DNA from: Mesorhizobium sp. WSM3859
GTDB lineage: Bacteria; Pseudomonadota; Alphaproteobacteria; Rhizobiales; Rhizobiaceae
Length of the DNA: 64,000 nt
Assembly (NCBI RefSeq): GCF_002295065.1
Contig: NZ_NSGG01000012.1
Coordinates: forward strand, 159,007 to 223,006
Reading direction: 5' to 3'
Shown: positions 56,615-64,000 of the stretch, one piece after another
Numbering within the stretch: position 1 is the first letter of the stretch
How the letters are laid out: each line of letters starts with the position of its first letter
Made by a program: the position numbers and the translations under genes
Notes under the pieces: model-generated
Seen by the model: the letters and a program-made list of their open reading frames with translations, nothing else
Database searches by the model: none
Told to the model about the DNA's origin: nothing

Positions 56615-59600
56615 TCACTCGCGCGCTGCTGAAAAACCTTGCTTGACGGACATGCCCGACGCGCCCTTGCGGATAGCCACCAGCCCGCCCATCAGCTTTG
56701 CCCGGTTCAACTCGTAGTGGCTGTCGAAGAACAGGATCTCCGCGAACTGATCGGCAAGAGCGCTGACGCCCAGCGGGTCGACCGAGCGCGCGCTGCCGCG
56801 CTGTTGGATCTCCCGCAGCAGGGTCTTGGTCAGCGTGATCTTGCCGAGGTCCTCGCCGGGCGGCTGCCAGTCGAGGTCTTCCAGGAAATACCAGCCGCCC
56901 TCGGCAAGCAGCGGGAAGAATTCGCGCAGCGTCAGCTGTTCGTCGAACGAGGCGTGGCTGCCGTCGTCGATGATCACGTCGAGCGAGCCCGGTTCGAGCT
57001 TGGCGGCGACACCGCGCAGATCGTCCAGCTTGGACTGGTCGCAGACGAACGATTTGAACATCTTGTTGTTGAGCCGCGAAAAATCCGTCAGATCGACGCC
57101 GATCACCTGGCAGAACGGAAAATAGCTCTGCCACAGCGAGACGGAAGGCGTCTCGCTCTGATTGCCTTCCGCCAATCCGCGACAGAGGCCGATTTCCATC
57201 AGCCGCCGCATGGATAGTCGCCGGGCCGACAGCAGGCGATCGTAGATCCTCGAGTAGAAATGCCGGTTGCCGGTGTGCCGGTTCTTGTCGGTGTTGAACC
57301 GGTCGGCCAGGGTCGTGAACGCCGGGAAGCCCTCCAGCGGGTCGATCAGTTGCGCTATGAGGGGAGTGCCCGTCTCGTCGGGCCTTGGCGCGTTGCGGGC
57401 CGTCCACAGATGCAGGCCGAACACGCGCTCGTCGTTCAGGTGGTCGGCCAGCTCCCCGATCGGCTTTTCAAACCTGTCGAGCTCCATCCAGTCGATCGAG
57501 TTGAAGAACATCGGGCCGAAGACCTGGCTGCGCAATTCCGCACCTTCGTCCGAGCCGACATAGTCGGATAGAAGCTTGGGGCCGACGTCGCCGAAATCCT
57601 TGCCTTGCCCTGCGTAAAAGCGCTCGATCGACTGTTCGTAGAGCGCCCGCATATGTCTGCTGTAGGGCTTGGCGTACATCACGTTGCCGCAGATGAAGTG
57701 GCCTTTGTGCGAGCCGCGCCATTGCAGGTTCAGGAAGTGGTCGCCCTGGAACGGGAACGGCCGCAGCAGGATCACGTCAGTATCCATCCACAGCCCGCCA
57801 TGCTCGTAGAGCACGGCATAGCGGAATACGTCGCTGAAGTAGCGGATTTCGGAACCGGCGACGATCCGCTCGAACAACGCGCGCGGCACCACGTCCTCCG
57901 CGCCCCGCACTTCCACGCCAAGCTTGAGCAGGAACTCGAGCTTGTCGGGAGTGTAGCTCCACACCCGCACTGGGTGGCCGGCGGCGCGCATCGAGGTGAC
58001 GGCGGCAATCAGCGTTCGGTGCTCCGCCGTCTCGGACATCACTTCATAGAAGCAGTTGATCCGCGGCAGTGCAGCGTCGTCGGTTCCCAGAAGGGGCGTT
58101 ATCCTGGCATCGAATTCGCGCGACCGGTCGGAGCGTTCCCGCTGCGAGGTCACGTCGCGCAGGAACGGCGCCAACCCATGAAAGATCTCGTCGGCCGATT
58201 TGCCGCTGCCGGACCCGTCCTGCGTATCGTCCGTCGACAGGTCGCGTCGGTCGCCGGTCACCTGACCATCAATGCCGTTAGACTGGACAGCCGCCGTTCC
58301 TTGAGAACCGGCGTGTCCTGATGCGCCGGAAAGAGCGGTGATCGGGCGGGGGGACGGGGCCGGGTTCGAAGCCGGCAGGCCCGATTGCAGGTCACCCACA
58401 TCCTCCAACGAGGCGTCGACCTCCGCCGCATCGACCGTCGCGAGCCAGGATTCGCTGTCGGCAACGCTGTAGGAAATCAACAGCCGCTGCTCGTCGGGAT
58501 GCCAGGCCAGGCCGGCTGCGAACTCGATGCCTTTTTTGTTGAAGAAGAACGGACGGCTTACCTTGCGCAAACCGTTGTTCCGATCGAACCAAACAAATCG
58601 ATGCAGGTAAAAACGCCGGTTCTCGGAAGCTCTCCACTGCACCTCATGGATCAAGGCGAGCCATCCACCGGCGAATTCAATGGCCTGGCTGCCGCCCCTG
58701 AACAGTTTGGCGGAAATCGCGGGTGACGTTTCGCTGATCGTGGCCGCGTTTTCGTTCACTATGCGGGTGGGATCGCAGAAATAGATGAACTGCAGTTCCT
58801 CCGCGCCGGTCTCCCCGTTGCGCCCAACGCGAGGCATCCAATTTTTCTCATGCACTCGTGGCCCTGACGGACGAAGCACGCGCCAGTCCGTGAGCCGGCA
58901 GGGTCCGCTCTCGTCGATCCGTGCGACAACCTGCTCACACCACGCTTCCGGCGTGAACTCGCGAACACAGGCAGAGCCCCAAAGTTCGCCGTTCCACGCA
59001 AACAGCCGAAGGTCCTCGAAACCCCGCACACCTTTGTAGACAGGTTCCGGCATGTCGAGAGGCGCCAGAATCTCGGTGGCCGACTGCACATCGAGCTGAT
59101 CATTCAACCGGAGAAGAAAATTACGGGTTCGGATCGCGTCGCCGTTCTTCGTCTCATAACGAAGGCCGTCCTCTGTCATCTCGTAGTTCACAGTCCTCTG
59201 TGAAACTACAATCTGTCCACCCAGTCGTGTTACTGATGGATTGAGAGGCCGGTAGCCATCCGGCGCGGTGAAGTCGACTTGGCGCGCGTTGAAGGACGGC
59301 ATCGTCGTCTTGGCCGGCTGCACATAGTAGTAGAGATTGGACCACGCCAGGTCCCTCGGGCCGTCGCCGATTTCGCGGTTCAGCGCCAGCCAGTTGCAAG
59401 CGGCGAAGCCGCGATCCTTGCGGACGGGATCGCGGGCGTAGTTCGCGGCGATCGCATACTCTTCCCGCAGGCCGGTCGTGTAGACCGTATCCTCGATGAA
59501 CAATATGTCCTGTTCGGGCTTGGCGATCGCCAGCCCCGCTTCGCAAAACAGCGCGCTGGCGTCGTTCATGCCCTTCTCGCGATAGTACCGCGCAAGGTCG

Positions 59601-60496
59601 TAGAGTGGCTCGGCGCGCTGCGGCCGCTGGTTGAAGGCGGCCAGCGCATGGCGGATGAAGCCCTCGTCGTCGCCGAGCTGGCGCTGGCAGCGCGCCTGCT
59701 GAAGGCGGGCGTTCCAGGCCTCTTCGTCCCAGCCGCCCATGCCGGCGCGCTTGGCATAGGCGACGGCGGCCTCCGTCATTCGCCCGGCATCGCGATAGGA
59801 TTGCGCCAGGTAGAACCAGTAGCGGTGGTTGTCGGGCTCTTTCTCGAGCGCCTCCGACAGCAGTCTGGCGTCGCGCTCGAACTTGTCGACGCGGTTCGAT
59901 CCGCTGGCGTGGTCCTTGTACCAGGCGCTGCGCAATTCCTCCACGCCTCCCGGAACATCGAGATATTCGTGGGTCACGCCGTGATAGCGCGCCCCGGCGT
60001 CGCGCCGCACCAGACGGGTATTCCAATAGGCGAGGCCGGAACCCGATCGCTGCAGCAACCGGTAGCCGGGGCCGTTGAGCTGCTCGCGAAAACCCGCATC
60101 CTCGACGATGAGCTCCATGTCGGCGTCGTCGAAAAGGAGGTAGTCGTAGGGCAGCGCCGAGGCATAGGCATGGTCGAGCGCCTCGTTGCGCGCCTGTTCG
60201 AAATTGTGGAAGGGGAACTCGTGCAGCTCGCCGGGCAGGTTGCGGGCAGCGAAGAAGGATCTGATGAAATCCTGCGTCCCGTCGGTCGACCCGGTATCGC
60301 CGATGACCCAGCAATCGATGTGATCGGCGACGGCGCCAAGACAGCGCTCGAGGTTCGCCATCTCGTTCTTGACGATCATGTTGAGGCAAAGGCGCTTGCC
60401 GTTTGTCATCCGTCGCTCGATGAGACTGTCAGTTGCCGCATACCCCGTCGTGACGGGCGTCGAAATCATCCCGGCCCTGTTAGTCTCACGGTTCAT
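56615..60496 (-). CDS. 1293-aa four-module glycosyltransferase/methyltransferase
   Basis: Modules in order: GT2 domain (LCLNMIVKNEMANLERCLGA, GDTGSTDGTQD, DxD region LLFDDADMELI) at about 35-200; TPR-like helices (about 205-345); a beta-propeller-like part (about 385-700) with GVRGFEDLRLFAWNGELWGS and HEKNWMPRVGRNG, reminiscent of GH130-like folds; a low-complexity Ser/Gly/Asp linker (about 705-770); a GT32-type sugar transferase (about 790-1050) with the DxD motif YEHGGLWMDTDVILLRPF; and a C-terminal SAM methyltransferase-like domain (about 1090-1285) with MEIGLCRG, VIGVDLTDFS and VIIDDGSHASFDEQ. First gene of the operon, divergent from the DUF4347 genes. ATG 60496. Confidence 0.82.
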   Translation of the reverse strand: MNRETNRAGMISTPVTTGYAATDSLIERRMTNGKRLCLNMIVKNEMANLERCLGAVADHIDCWVIGDTGSTDGTQDFIRSFFAARNLPGELHEFPFHNFEQARNEALDHAYASALPYDYLLFDDADMELIVEDAGFREQLNGPGYRLLQRSGSGLAYWNTRLVRRDAGARYHGVTHEYLDVPGGVEELRSAWYKDHASGSNRVDKFERDARLLSEALEKEPDNHRYWFYLAQSYRDAGRMTEAAVAYAKRAGMGGWDEEAWNARLQQARCQRQLGDDEGFIRHALAAFNQRPQRAEPLYDLARYYREKGMNDASALFCEAGLAIAKPEQDILFIEDTVYTTGLREEYAIAANYARDPVRKDRGFAACNWLALNREIGDGPRDLAWSNLYYYVQPAKTTMPSFNARQVDFTAPDGYRPLNPSVTRLGGQIVVSQRTVNYEMTEDGLRYETKNGDAIRTRNFLLRLNDQLDVQSATEILAPLDMPEPVYKGVRGFEDLRLFAWNGELWGSACVREFTPEAWCEQVVARIDESGPCRLTDWRVLRPSGPRVHEKNWMPRVGRNGETGAEELQFIYFCDPTRIVNENAATISETSPAISAKLFRGGSQAIEFAGGWLALIHEVQWRASENRRFYLHRFVWFDRNNGLRKVSRPFFFNKKGIEFAAGLAWHPDEQRLLISYSVADSESWLATVDAAEVDASLEDVGDLQSGLPASNPAPSPRPITALSGASGHAGSQGTAAVQSNGIDGQVTGDRRDLSTDDTQDGSGSGKSADEIFHGLAPFLRDVTSQRERSDRSREFDARITPLLGTDDAALPRINCFYEVMSETAEHRTLIAAVTSMRAAGHPVRVWSYTPDKLEFLLKLGVEVRGAEDVVPRALFERIVAGSEIRYFSDVFRYAVLYEHGGLWMDTDVILLRPFPFQGDHFLNLQWRGSHKGHFICGNVMYAKPYSRHMRALYEQSIERFYAGQGKDFGDVGPKLLSDYVGSDEGAELRSQVFGPMFFNSIDWMELDRFEKPIGELADHLNDERVFGLHLWTARNAPRPDETGTPLIAQLIDPLEGFPAFTTLADRFNTDKNRHTGNRHFYSRIYDRLLSARRLSMRRLMEIGLCRGLAEGNQSETPSVSLWQSYFPFCQVIGVDLTDFSRLNNKMFKSFVCDQSKLDDLRGVAAKLEPGSLDVIIDDGSHASFDEQLTLREFFPLLAEGGWYFLEDLDWQPPGEDLGKITLTKTLLREIQQRGSARSVDPLGVSALADQFAEILFFDSHYELNRAKLMGGLVAIRKGASGMSVKQGFSAARE

Positions 60497-60936
60497 GCTG
60501 TGCCGTCCCGTGTCATTCTTTGTTAACCTTATCGACCATGGTTAGCGGCGGACAAGATGCGATGGCAGGGGCGCCTGTCGAGACAACTGGCGCCTCCAAA
60601 TCCGTCCTCTTGGCCTTCGAAAATTCGCCGCGCCCAGGGCGGGCCCGACCTCGCTAAAATGCGCCGCCTTCCGCCTTGAAGCGGTTGTGCCGGCTTCATT
60701 TTTCGCTGACAGGCGACAGGCTGGGCAGCGGCGAGGGCAGAGCAGCCCTCGCTCTCGATGTTAACCAATGGTTGTAGTTTTGTTAACAAACTAGAAACCA
60801 GTCATTTACAAACCAACAATTTTCTAATTTACTAATATGCGCGATGTCCACAGGTCTTATGGCGAAAAGCCATATAGCGATGTGGTTGGGGTTGAGAGGG
60901 CTGGGGTAGAGAATCCTTCGCAGATGAGGGGGGTGG
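60497..60936. other. Divergent promoter region of the glycosylation/collagen-like locus
   Basis: About 440 bp between the glycosyltransferase operon and the first DUF4347 gene. The right part is AT-rich (60770-60840: GTTTTGTTAACAAACTAGAA, TTTCTAATTTACTAATATGC). It holds two GTTAAC words and a hairpin TATGGC-GAAAA-GCCATA at about 60857-60873. An ATG ORF (60837-61103) runs through it in another frame than the DUF4347 protein. No other gene is supported. Confidence 0.5.
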
Positions 60937-62187
60937 TTGTGCGTCCGCGCACCACTTATAGCTGCGTCTATGTCTGTCTCGCGGCTGGGGCAGACGGTTT
61001 CCGTTCCGAGTTCCTCGCAAGTGTCGCCGGCAAACCGGCGGCATCGGGGGTGCGTGTTGTATCGGGCGAGAACTCGTGCGGGGCGGGGCAGTGTAACCCG
61101 TAAATTGACCAGTATTGATCGGCCCTCGGTCGCCGGAAGGCAGGCCTCGGCTGCGCTAGAACACCGGCGTGTGCGGCGTCCAATCGTCGGCAGTCCAACA
61201 GGCGCCTCGGCGGCCACGCAGCTTGCGGCTTCGACCCTCGCCTGTTCGCCCGTCGCCAGCGAAGAAGGCGCAGTAGATCTCGCAAGTGCTACGAAGGATT
61301 TCGCCGAGACTGGCATCCGCGAAGTCGTATTCCTCGATCCGTCGGTGTCCGATCCCGGCACAATCCTGCGCAACCTGCGGCTCCAGGTGGAGGCGATCGT
61401 CCTCGACGGCGCGAGCGCGCCGGCGCGGCAGATGGCAACCGCGCTCGAAGGCCGCCGGGGCCTCGATGCCGTGCACGTCATTGCGCACGGCGCGCCCGGC
61501 CGCGTGAGCTTTTCGCGCGGGGAATGGACACCCCTCACCATCGAAGACGACGAAGCCGACCTTGCCGCGATCGGCCAGGCCCTTAGGCCCGATGCCGGCC
61601 TCGGCCTGTGGAGCTGTGAGGTCGGCGCCGGCGCGGCGGGCGCGGATTTTGTCGGCGCGCTCTCGCGCGCCGCCGCGGCGCCCGTGGCGGCTGCGACGGA
61701 CCGCGTGGGTTCGCCGGCACTAGGTGGAAATTGGGAATTGGACATGCGGTCAGGGAGCGCAACCGCACAGCCGCCGCTCACAGAACTGGGTATGTCGAGC
61801 TATAAGGGAGTGTTTTCCGTGGCATTGACCTCAACAGGCCGTGGTGAACGGTTAACTGTTTTCGGACAGTGGGCTGCCGGTACGGCGGCTGGCACATACT
61901 TCATAGTCCTGAATGAAGGCGGGACGTTGAATGTTATCGGCCAGTTTATCGTCCCGACGAATTTTGGCGGCACCTTCGCGATTTCCGAAGCTCTCCCGGC
62001 TGGACGCTACACCGTGGGTCCGAGTGCCCCAGGACCGAATACCATCGCAGTTTACAACGGTCGGTGGAGCCCTGCAGGCAGCAATGGCGGGACATGGTCG
62101 GTCGGCGATTTCAATCCGACGATAACCGCATCGCTTAACAGGACAGGTGACGCCCCGAGCCAATCTGACCGGGGGACAGCAAGATGA
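60937..62187 (+). CDS. DUF4347-type surface protein, short tandem paralogue
   Basis: Up to 416 aa. Residues about 127-285 are a DUF4347-like domain (IREVVFLDPSVSDPGTILRN, LDAVHVIAHGAPGRVSFSRG, LGLWSCEVGAGAAGADFVGA), a module usually found at the N-terminus of large secreted or surface-attached proteins. The last 110 residues form a beta-rich domain (FGQWAAGTAAGTYFIVLNEG, NVIGQFIVPTNFGG). The start is uncertain: TTG 60937 or ATG 60970, neither with a good ribosome site, and the first 100 residues look unlike a signal or a fold. A frameshift with the 60837-61103 frame is possible. Its stop overlaps the next ATG (ATGA). Confidence 0.65.
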   Translation: MCVRAPLIAASMSVSRLGQTVSVPSSSQVSPANRRHRGCVLYRARTRAGRGSVTRKLTSIDRPSVAGRQASAALEHRRVRRPIVGSPTGASAATQLAASTLACSPVASEEGAVDLASATKDFAETGIREVVFLDPSVSDPGTILRNLRLQVEAIVLDGASAPARQMATALEGRRGLDAVHVIAHGAPGRVSFSRGEWTPLTIEDDEADLAAIGQALRPDAGLGLWSCEVGAGAAGADFVGALSRAAAAPVAAATDRVGSPALGGNWELDMRSGSATAQPPLTELGMSSYKGVFSVALTSTGRGERLTVFGQWAAGTAAGTYFIVLNEGGTLNVIGQFIVPTNFGGTFAISEALPAGRYTVGPSAPGPNTIAVYNGRWSPAGSNGGTWSVGDFNPTITASLNRTGDAPSQSDRGTAR

Positions 62188-64000
62188 AAAACGCTTGCGA
62201 AATCGTCTTCATCGATCCCTCGGTCGCCGATATTGCCGTGCTCGTCGCCGGACTCAGGCGGGGTGTCCAGCCGGTGGTTCTCAGCGGCGAAATGCCCGCC
62301 TCAGCGGAGATTGCGGGTGCGTTGCGTGGCCGAGAAGGTTTGGAAGCAATCCATATTGTCGTCCACGGCCGCCCTGGTGAGCTCAGCTTTTCCAGCGGGC
62401 CGCTCTCGGTTGCGAACATCGACCAGTACTCTAAGGATCTCGCGGCGATCGGTGATGCCCTCGGGACGAACGGCGATCTATTGCTGTGGGGTTGTAATAC
62501 GGGCGAAGGCGCTCGTGGGCGGGATTTCGTAGAGGCACTGTCGCGAGCGACTGGCGCGCCCGTGGCAGCAGCCACCGGCCTTATCGGCGCCGCGGCGCTC
62601 GGCGGAAGCTGGGAGTTAGAAGTTCAGCCAGGTCGCGCAGTGGTGCCACCACCGCTGACGGCGGCGGGTATCGGGACGTATGGCGAGGTGCTTGCGGCAA
62701 CTATCACCGTATCAAGCCCCGGCATCTGGTATTTGTATGGTTCTTGGCCAGCAGGCACGGCGGCGGGCGAATATTTCGTCGTAATTACCAATAGTTCCGG
62801 CACGCAAACTGTTGTGGGCAGCTTTACAGTTCCCACAGGCGGTGCGACTGGCAACTATGCCGTCCCGGTATTCCTGTCGAACACCGGTAGCTACGACGTC
62901 GGTGACGCTTCTGCCGGAAATCCGGCAGCCGGCACTTTTGACATCAGCGTATATAATGCCTCATTCGGTAACGGCTCTAGCGCAGGACTCTGGACACTTA
63001 ACACAGAGCAAACTGGCTCGATATCGACCAGTATGCTCGCGTCCAATGCGACCGGCCCCACGGGTGCGACCGGGGCCACGGGCTCGACTGGCGCGACGGG
63101 TTCGACTGGGGCCACGGGTGCGACTGGTGCTACGGGTGCGACCGGCGCCACGGGTTCGACCGGTGCCACAGGTTCGACCGGCGCCACGGGTGCGACTGGT
63201 GCCACGGGCTCCACCGGCGCCACCGGATCGACCGGCGCCACGGGTTCGACCGGCGCCACGGGTTCGACCGGCGCCACGGGTGCGACTGGCGCCACGGGTT
63301 CGACTGGCGCCACGGGTGCGACGGGTGCGACTGGCGATACCGGGGCCACTGGTGCTACCGGCGCAACCGGCGCAACTGGCGCCACGGGCGCGACCGGCGA
63401 TACCGGAGCCACGGGTGCCACCGGCGCAACAGGCGCGACCGGAGCAACTGGCGACACCGGAGCCACGGGCTCTACAGGAGCGACCGGCGATACCGGAGCG
63501 ACGGGTGCCACTGGCGCAACGGGCGCGACCGGAGCAACTGGCGACACCGGAGCCACGGGCTCTACAGGAGCGACCGGCGATACCGGGGCAACTGGTGCTA
63601 CCGGCGCAACGGGCGCCACGGGCGCGACTGGCGCCACGGGTGCGACTGGCGATACCGGAGCCACGGGCGCCACGGGTGCGACCGGCGCCACGGGTGCGAC
63701 TGGCGATACCGGAGCCACGGGCGCCACGGGTGCGACCGGCGCCACGGGTGCGACTGGCGATACCGGAGCCACGGGCGCCACGGGTGCGACCGGCGCCACG
63801 GGTGCGACTGGCGACACCGGAGCCACAGGTGCCACCGGCGCAACGGGTGACACGGGCGCTACCGGCTCGACTGGAGCTACAGGTGCGACTGGCGCAACGG
63901 GCGCGACCGGAGCAACTGGCGACACCGGAGCCACGGGCGCCACGGGTGCGACCGGCGCCACGGGTGCGACTGGCGATACCGGAGCCACGGGCGCCACGGG
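62184..64000 (+). CDS. DUF4347 protein with C-terminal collagen-like Gly-X-Thr repeats (3' end outside window)
   Basis: ATG 62184 within the preceding stop. The frame stays open to the window end, at least 605 residues. Residues 1-165 are a DUF4347-like domain (IVFIDPSVADIAVLVAGLRR, LEAIHIVVHGRPGELSFSSG, LLLWGCNTGEGARGRDFVEA). Residues 170-285 are a beta-rich domain with YGSWPAGTAAGEYFVVITNS and VGSFTVPT, the same layout as the upstream paralogue. From about residue 288 it is an unbroken collagen-like tract of Gly-Ala-Thr, Gly-Ser-Thr and Gly-Asp-Thr triplets. No N-terminal signal peptide is seen, so export would rely on a C-terminal signal or another route. Likely a fibrous surface or secreted protein; Thr at the third position offers O-glycosylation sites. 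Confidence 0.85.
   Translation, partial: MKNACEIVFIDPSVADIAVLVAGLRRGVQPVVLSGEMPASAEIAGALRGREGLEAIHIVVHGRPGELSFSSGPLSVANIDQYSKDLAAIGDALGTNGDLLLWGCNTGEGARGRDFVEALSRATGAPVAAATGLIGAAALGGSWELEVQPGRAVVPPPLTAAGIGTYGEVLAATITVSSPGIWYLYGSWPAGTAAGEYFVVITNSSGTQTVVGSFTVPTGGATGNYAVPVFLSNTGSYDVGDASAGNPAAGTFDISVYNASFGNGSSAGLWTLNTEQTGSISTSMLASNATGPTGATGATGSTGATGSTGATGATGATGATGATGSTGATGSTGATGATGATGSTGATGSTGATGSTGATGSTGATGATGATGSTGATGATGATGDTGATGATGATGATGATGATGDTGATGATGATGATGATGDTGATGSTGATGDTGATGATGATGATGATGDTGATGSTGATGDTGATGATGATGATGATGATGATGDTGATGATGATGATGATGDTGATGATGATGATGATGDTGATGATGATGATGATGDTGATGATGATGDTGATGSTGATGATGATGATGATGDTGATGATGATGATGATGDTGATGAT
63046..64000 (+). repeat. Collagen-like coding repeat, 9-bp triplet units with 54-bp higher order
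   Basis: The basic unit is 9 bp (for example GCCACGGGT or GCGACTGGC) encoding A/S/D-T-G. From about 63641 near-identical 54-bp blocks (GCGACTGGCGATACCGGAGC then four more 9-mers) repeat in tandem, and the same block returns at the window end. Codon choices vary more between 63046 and 63600, so the later part expanded more recently. The array continues past 64000. Confidence 0.92.

Noticed and set aside
62891..63997. Minus-strand ORF of 368 residues rich in Ala-Pro-Val
   Set aside because: It is the antisense reading of the collagen-like Gly-X-Thr repeat. The plus strand has the DUF4347 domain and a start coupled to the preceding gene.
63046..64000. Regular repeats that could suggest a CRISPR array
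   Set aside because: Units are contiguous 9-bp and 54-bp coding repeats without unique spacers, and no cas genes are present.
1..64000. tRNA, rRNA, integrase, phage, nodulation or nitrogen-fixation genes
   Set aside because: Looked for on both strands and not found, so I do not call a genomic island or symbiosis region here.

Overview
The window is GC-rich chromosomal DNA of an alphaproteobacterium. Gene content and intergenic repeats point to Rhizobiales, most likely Mesorhizobium or a close relative. The evidence is the FnrN-type regulator, the nasST-narK-nirBD-nasA layout, sugar/polyol ABC operons, RIME-like palindromes and two-hairpin intergenic repeats. This is inferred from family resemblance, not from a database search. 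No nod, nif, integrase, phage, rRNA, tRNA or CRISPR loci were seen.

Layout. 1-528: 5' end of a kdp potassium-pump operon (small ORF, kdpF, start of kdpA) on the minus strand. 990-2780: a flavin monooxygenase with an NTF2-like front domain. 2859-4251: an IS481-type insertion sequence. 4387-7068: ridA/amidohydrolase and small NTF2-like or unknown genes. 7332-8825: a HerA/DUF87-type ATPase. 8826-15488: the cytochrome bd block, with cydDC diverging from cydABX plus a hemerythrin gene and a perfect FNR box between the arms. 15504-16226: fnrN. 16374-25792: nitrate assimilation (nasT-nasS, a sigma-54 promoter with an ANTAR-type leader and terminator, narK, nirB, nirD, nasA). 25817-36362: a sugar/polyol catabolic locus (RbsABC-like transporter, TIM-barrel isomerase, mannitol-dehydrogenase-family enzyme, SDR, RpiR regulator, Gfo/Idh/MocA enzyme). 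36414-50499: mixed housekeeping and accessory genes (GGDEF/EAL protein, methyltransferase, lone nuoD, Rrf2 regulon with an NmrA/cupin gene, MscS channel, AlkB, LhgO-like oxidase, class III aminotransferase, MsuE-like FMN reductase).

50636-64000 is the most unusual part. Four minus-strand genes (a 1293-aa four-module glycosyltransferase/methyltransferase, a 359-aa GT2, a 1314-aa glycosyltransferase-like/HAD protein and a secreted HELGH metallopeptidase) appear to form one operon. It diverges from two tandem DUF4347-type genes. The second carries a C-terminal collagen-like Gly-X-Thr tract that runs off the window end. I propose a dedicated glycosylation and processing system for a Thr-rich collagen-like surface protein.

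Within each block the genes fit together. FnrN would sense low oxygen and act on the TTGAT-N4-ATCAA box to raise the bd oxidase. NasS/NasT would sense nitrate and relieve a terminator ahead of nitrate uptake and reduction. RpiR would control the sugar operon through paired GGAAC-N4-GTTCC-like sites. The Rrf2 protein would control itself and the NmrA/cupin gene through three GGATA-N5-TATCC sites. A family of two-hairpin repeats lies directly after the stop codon of four different minus-strand genes, three of them inside apparent operons.
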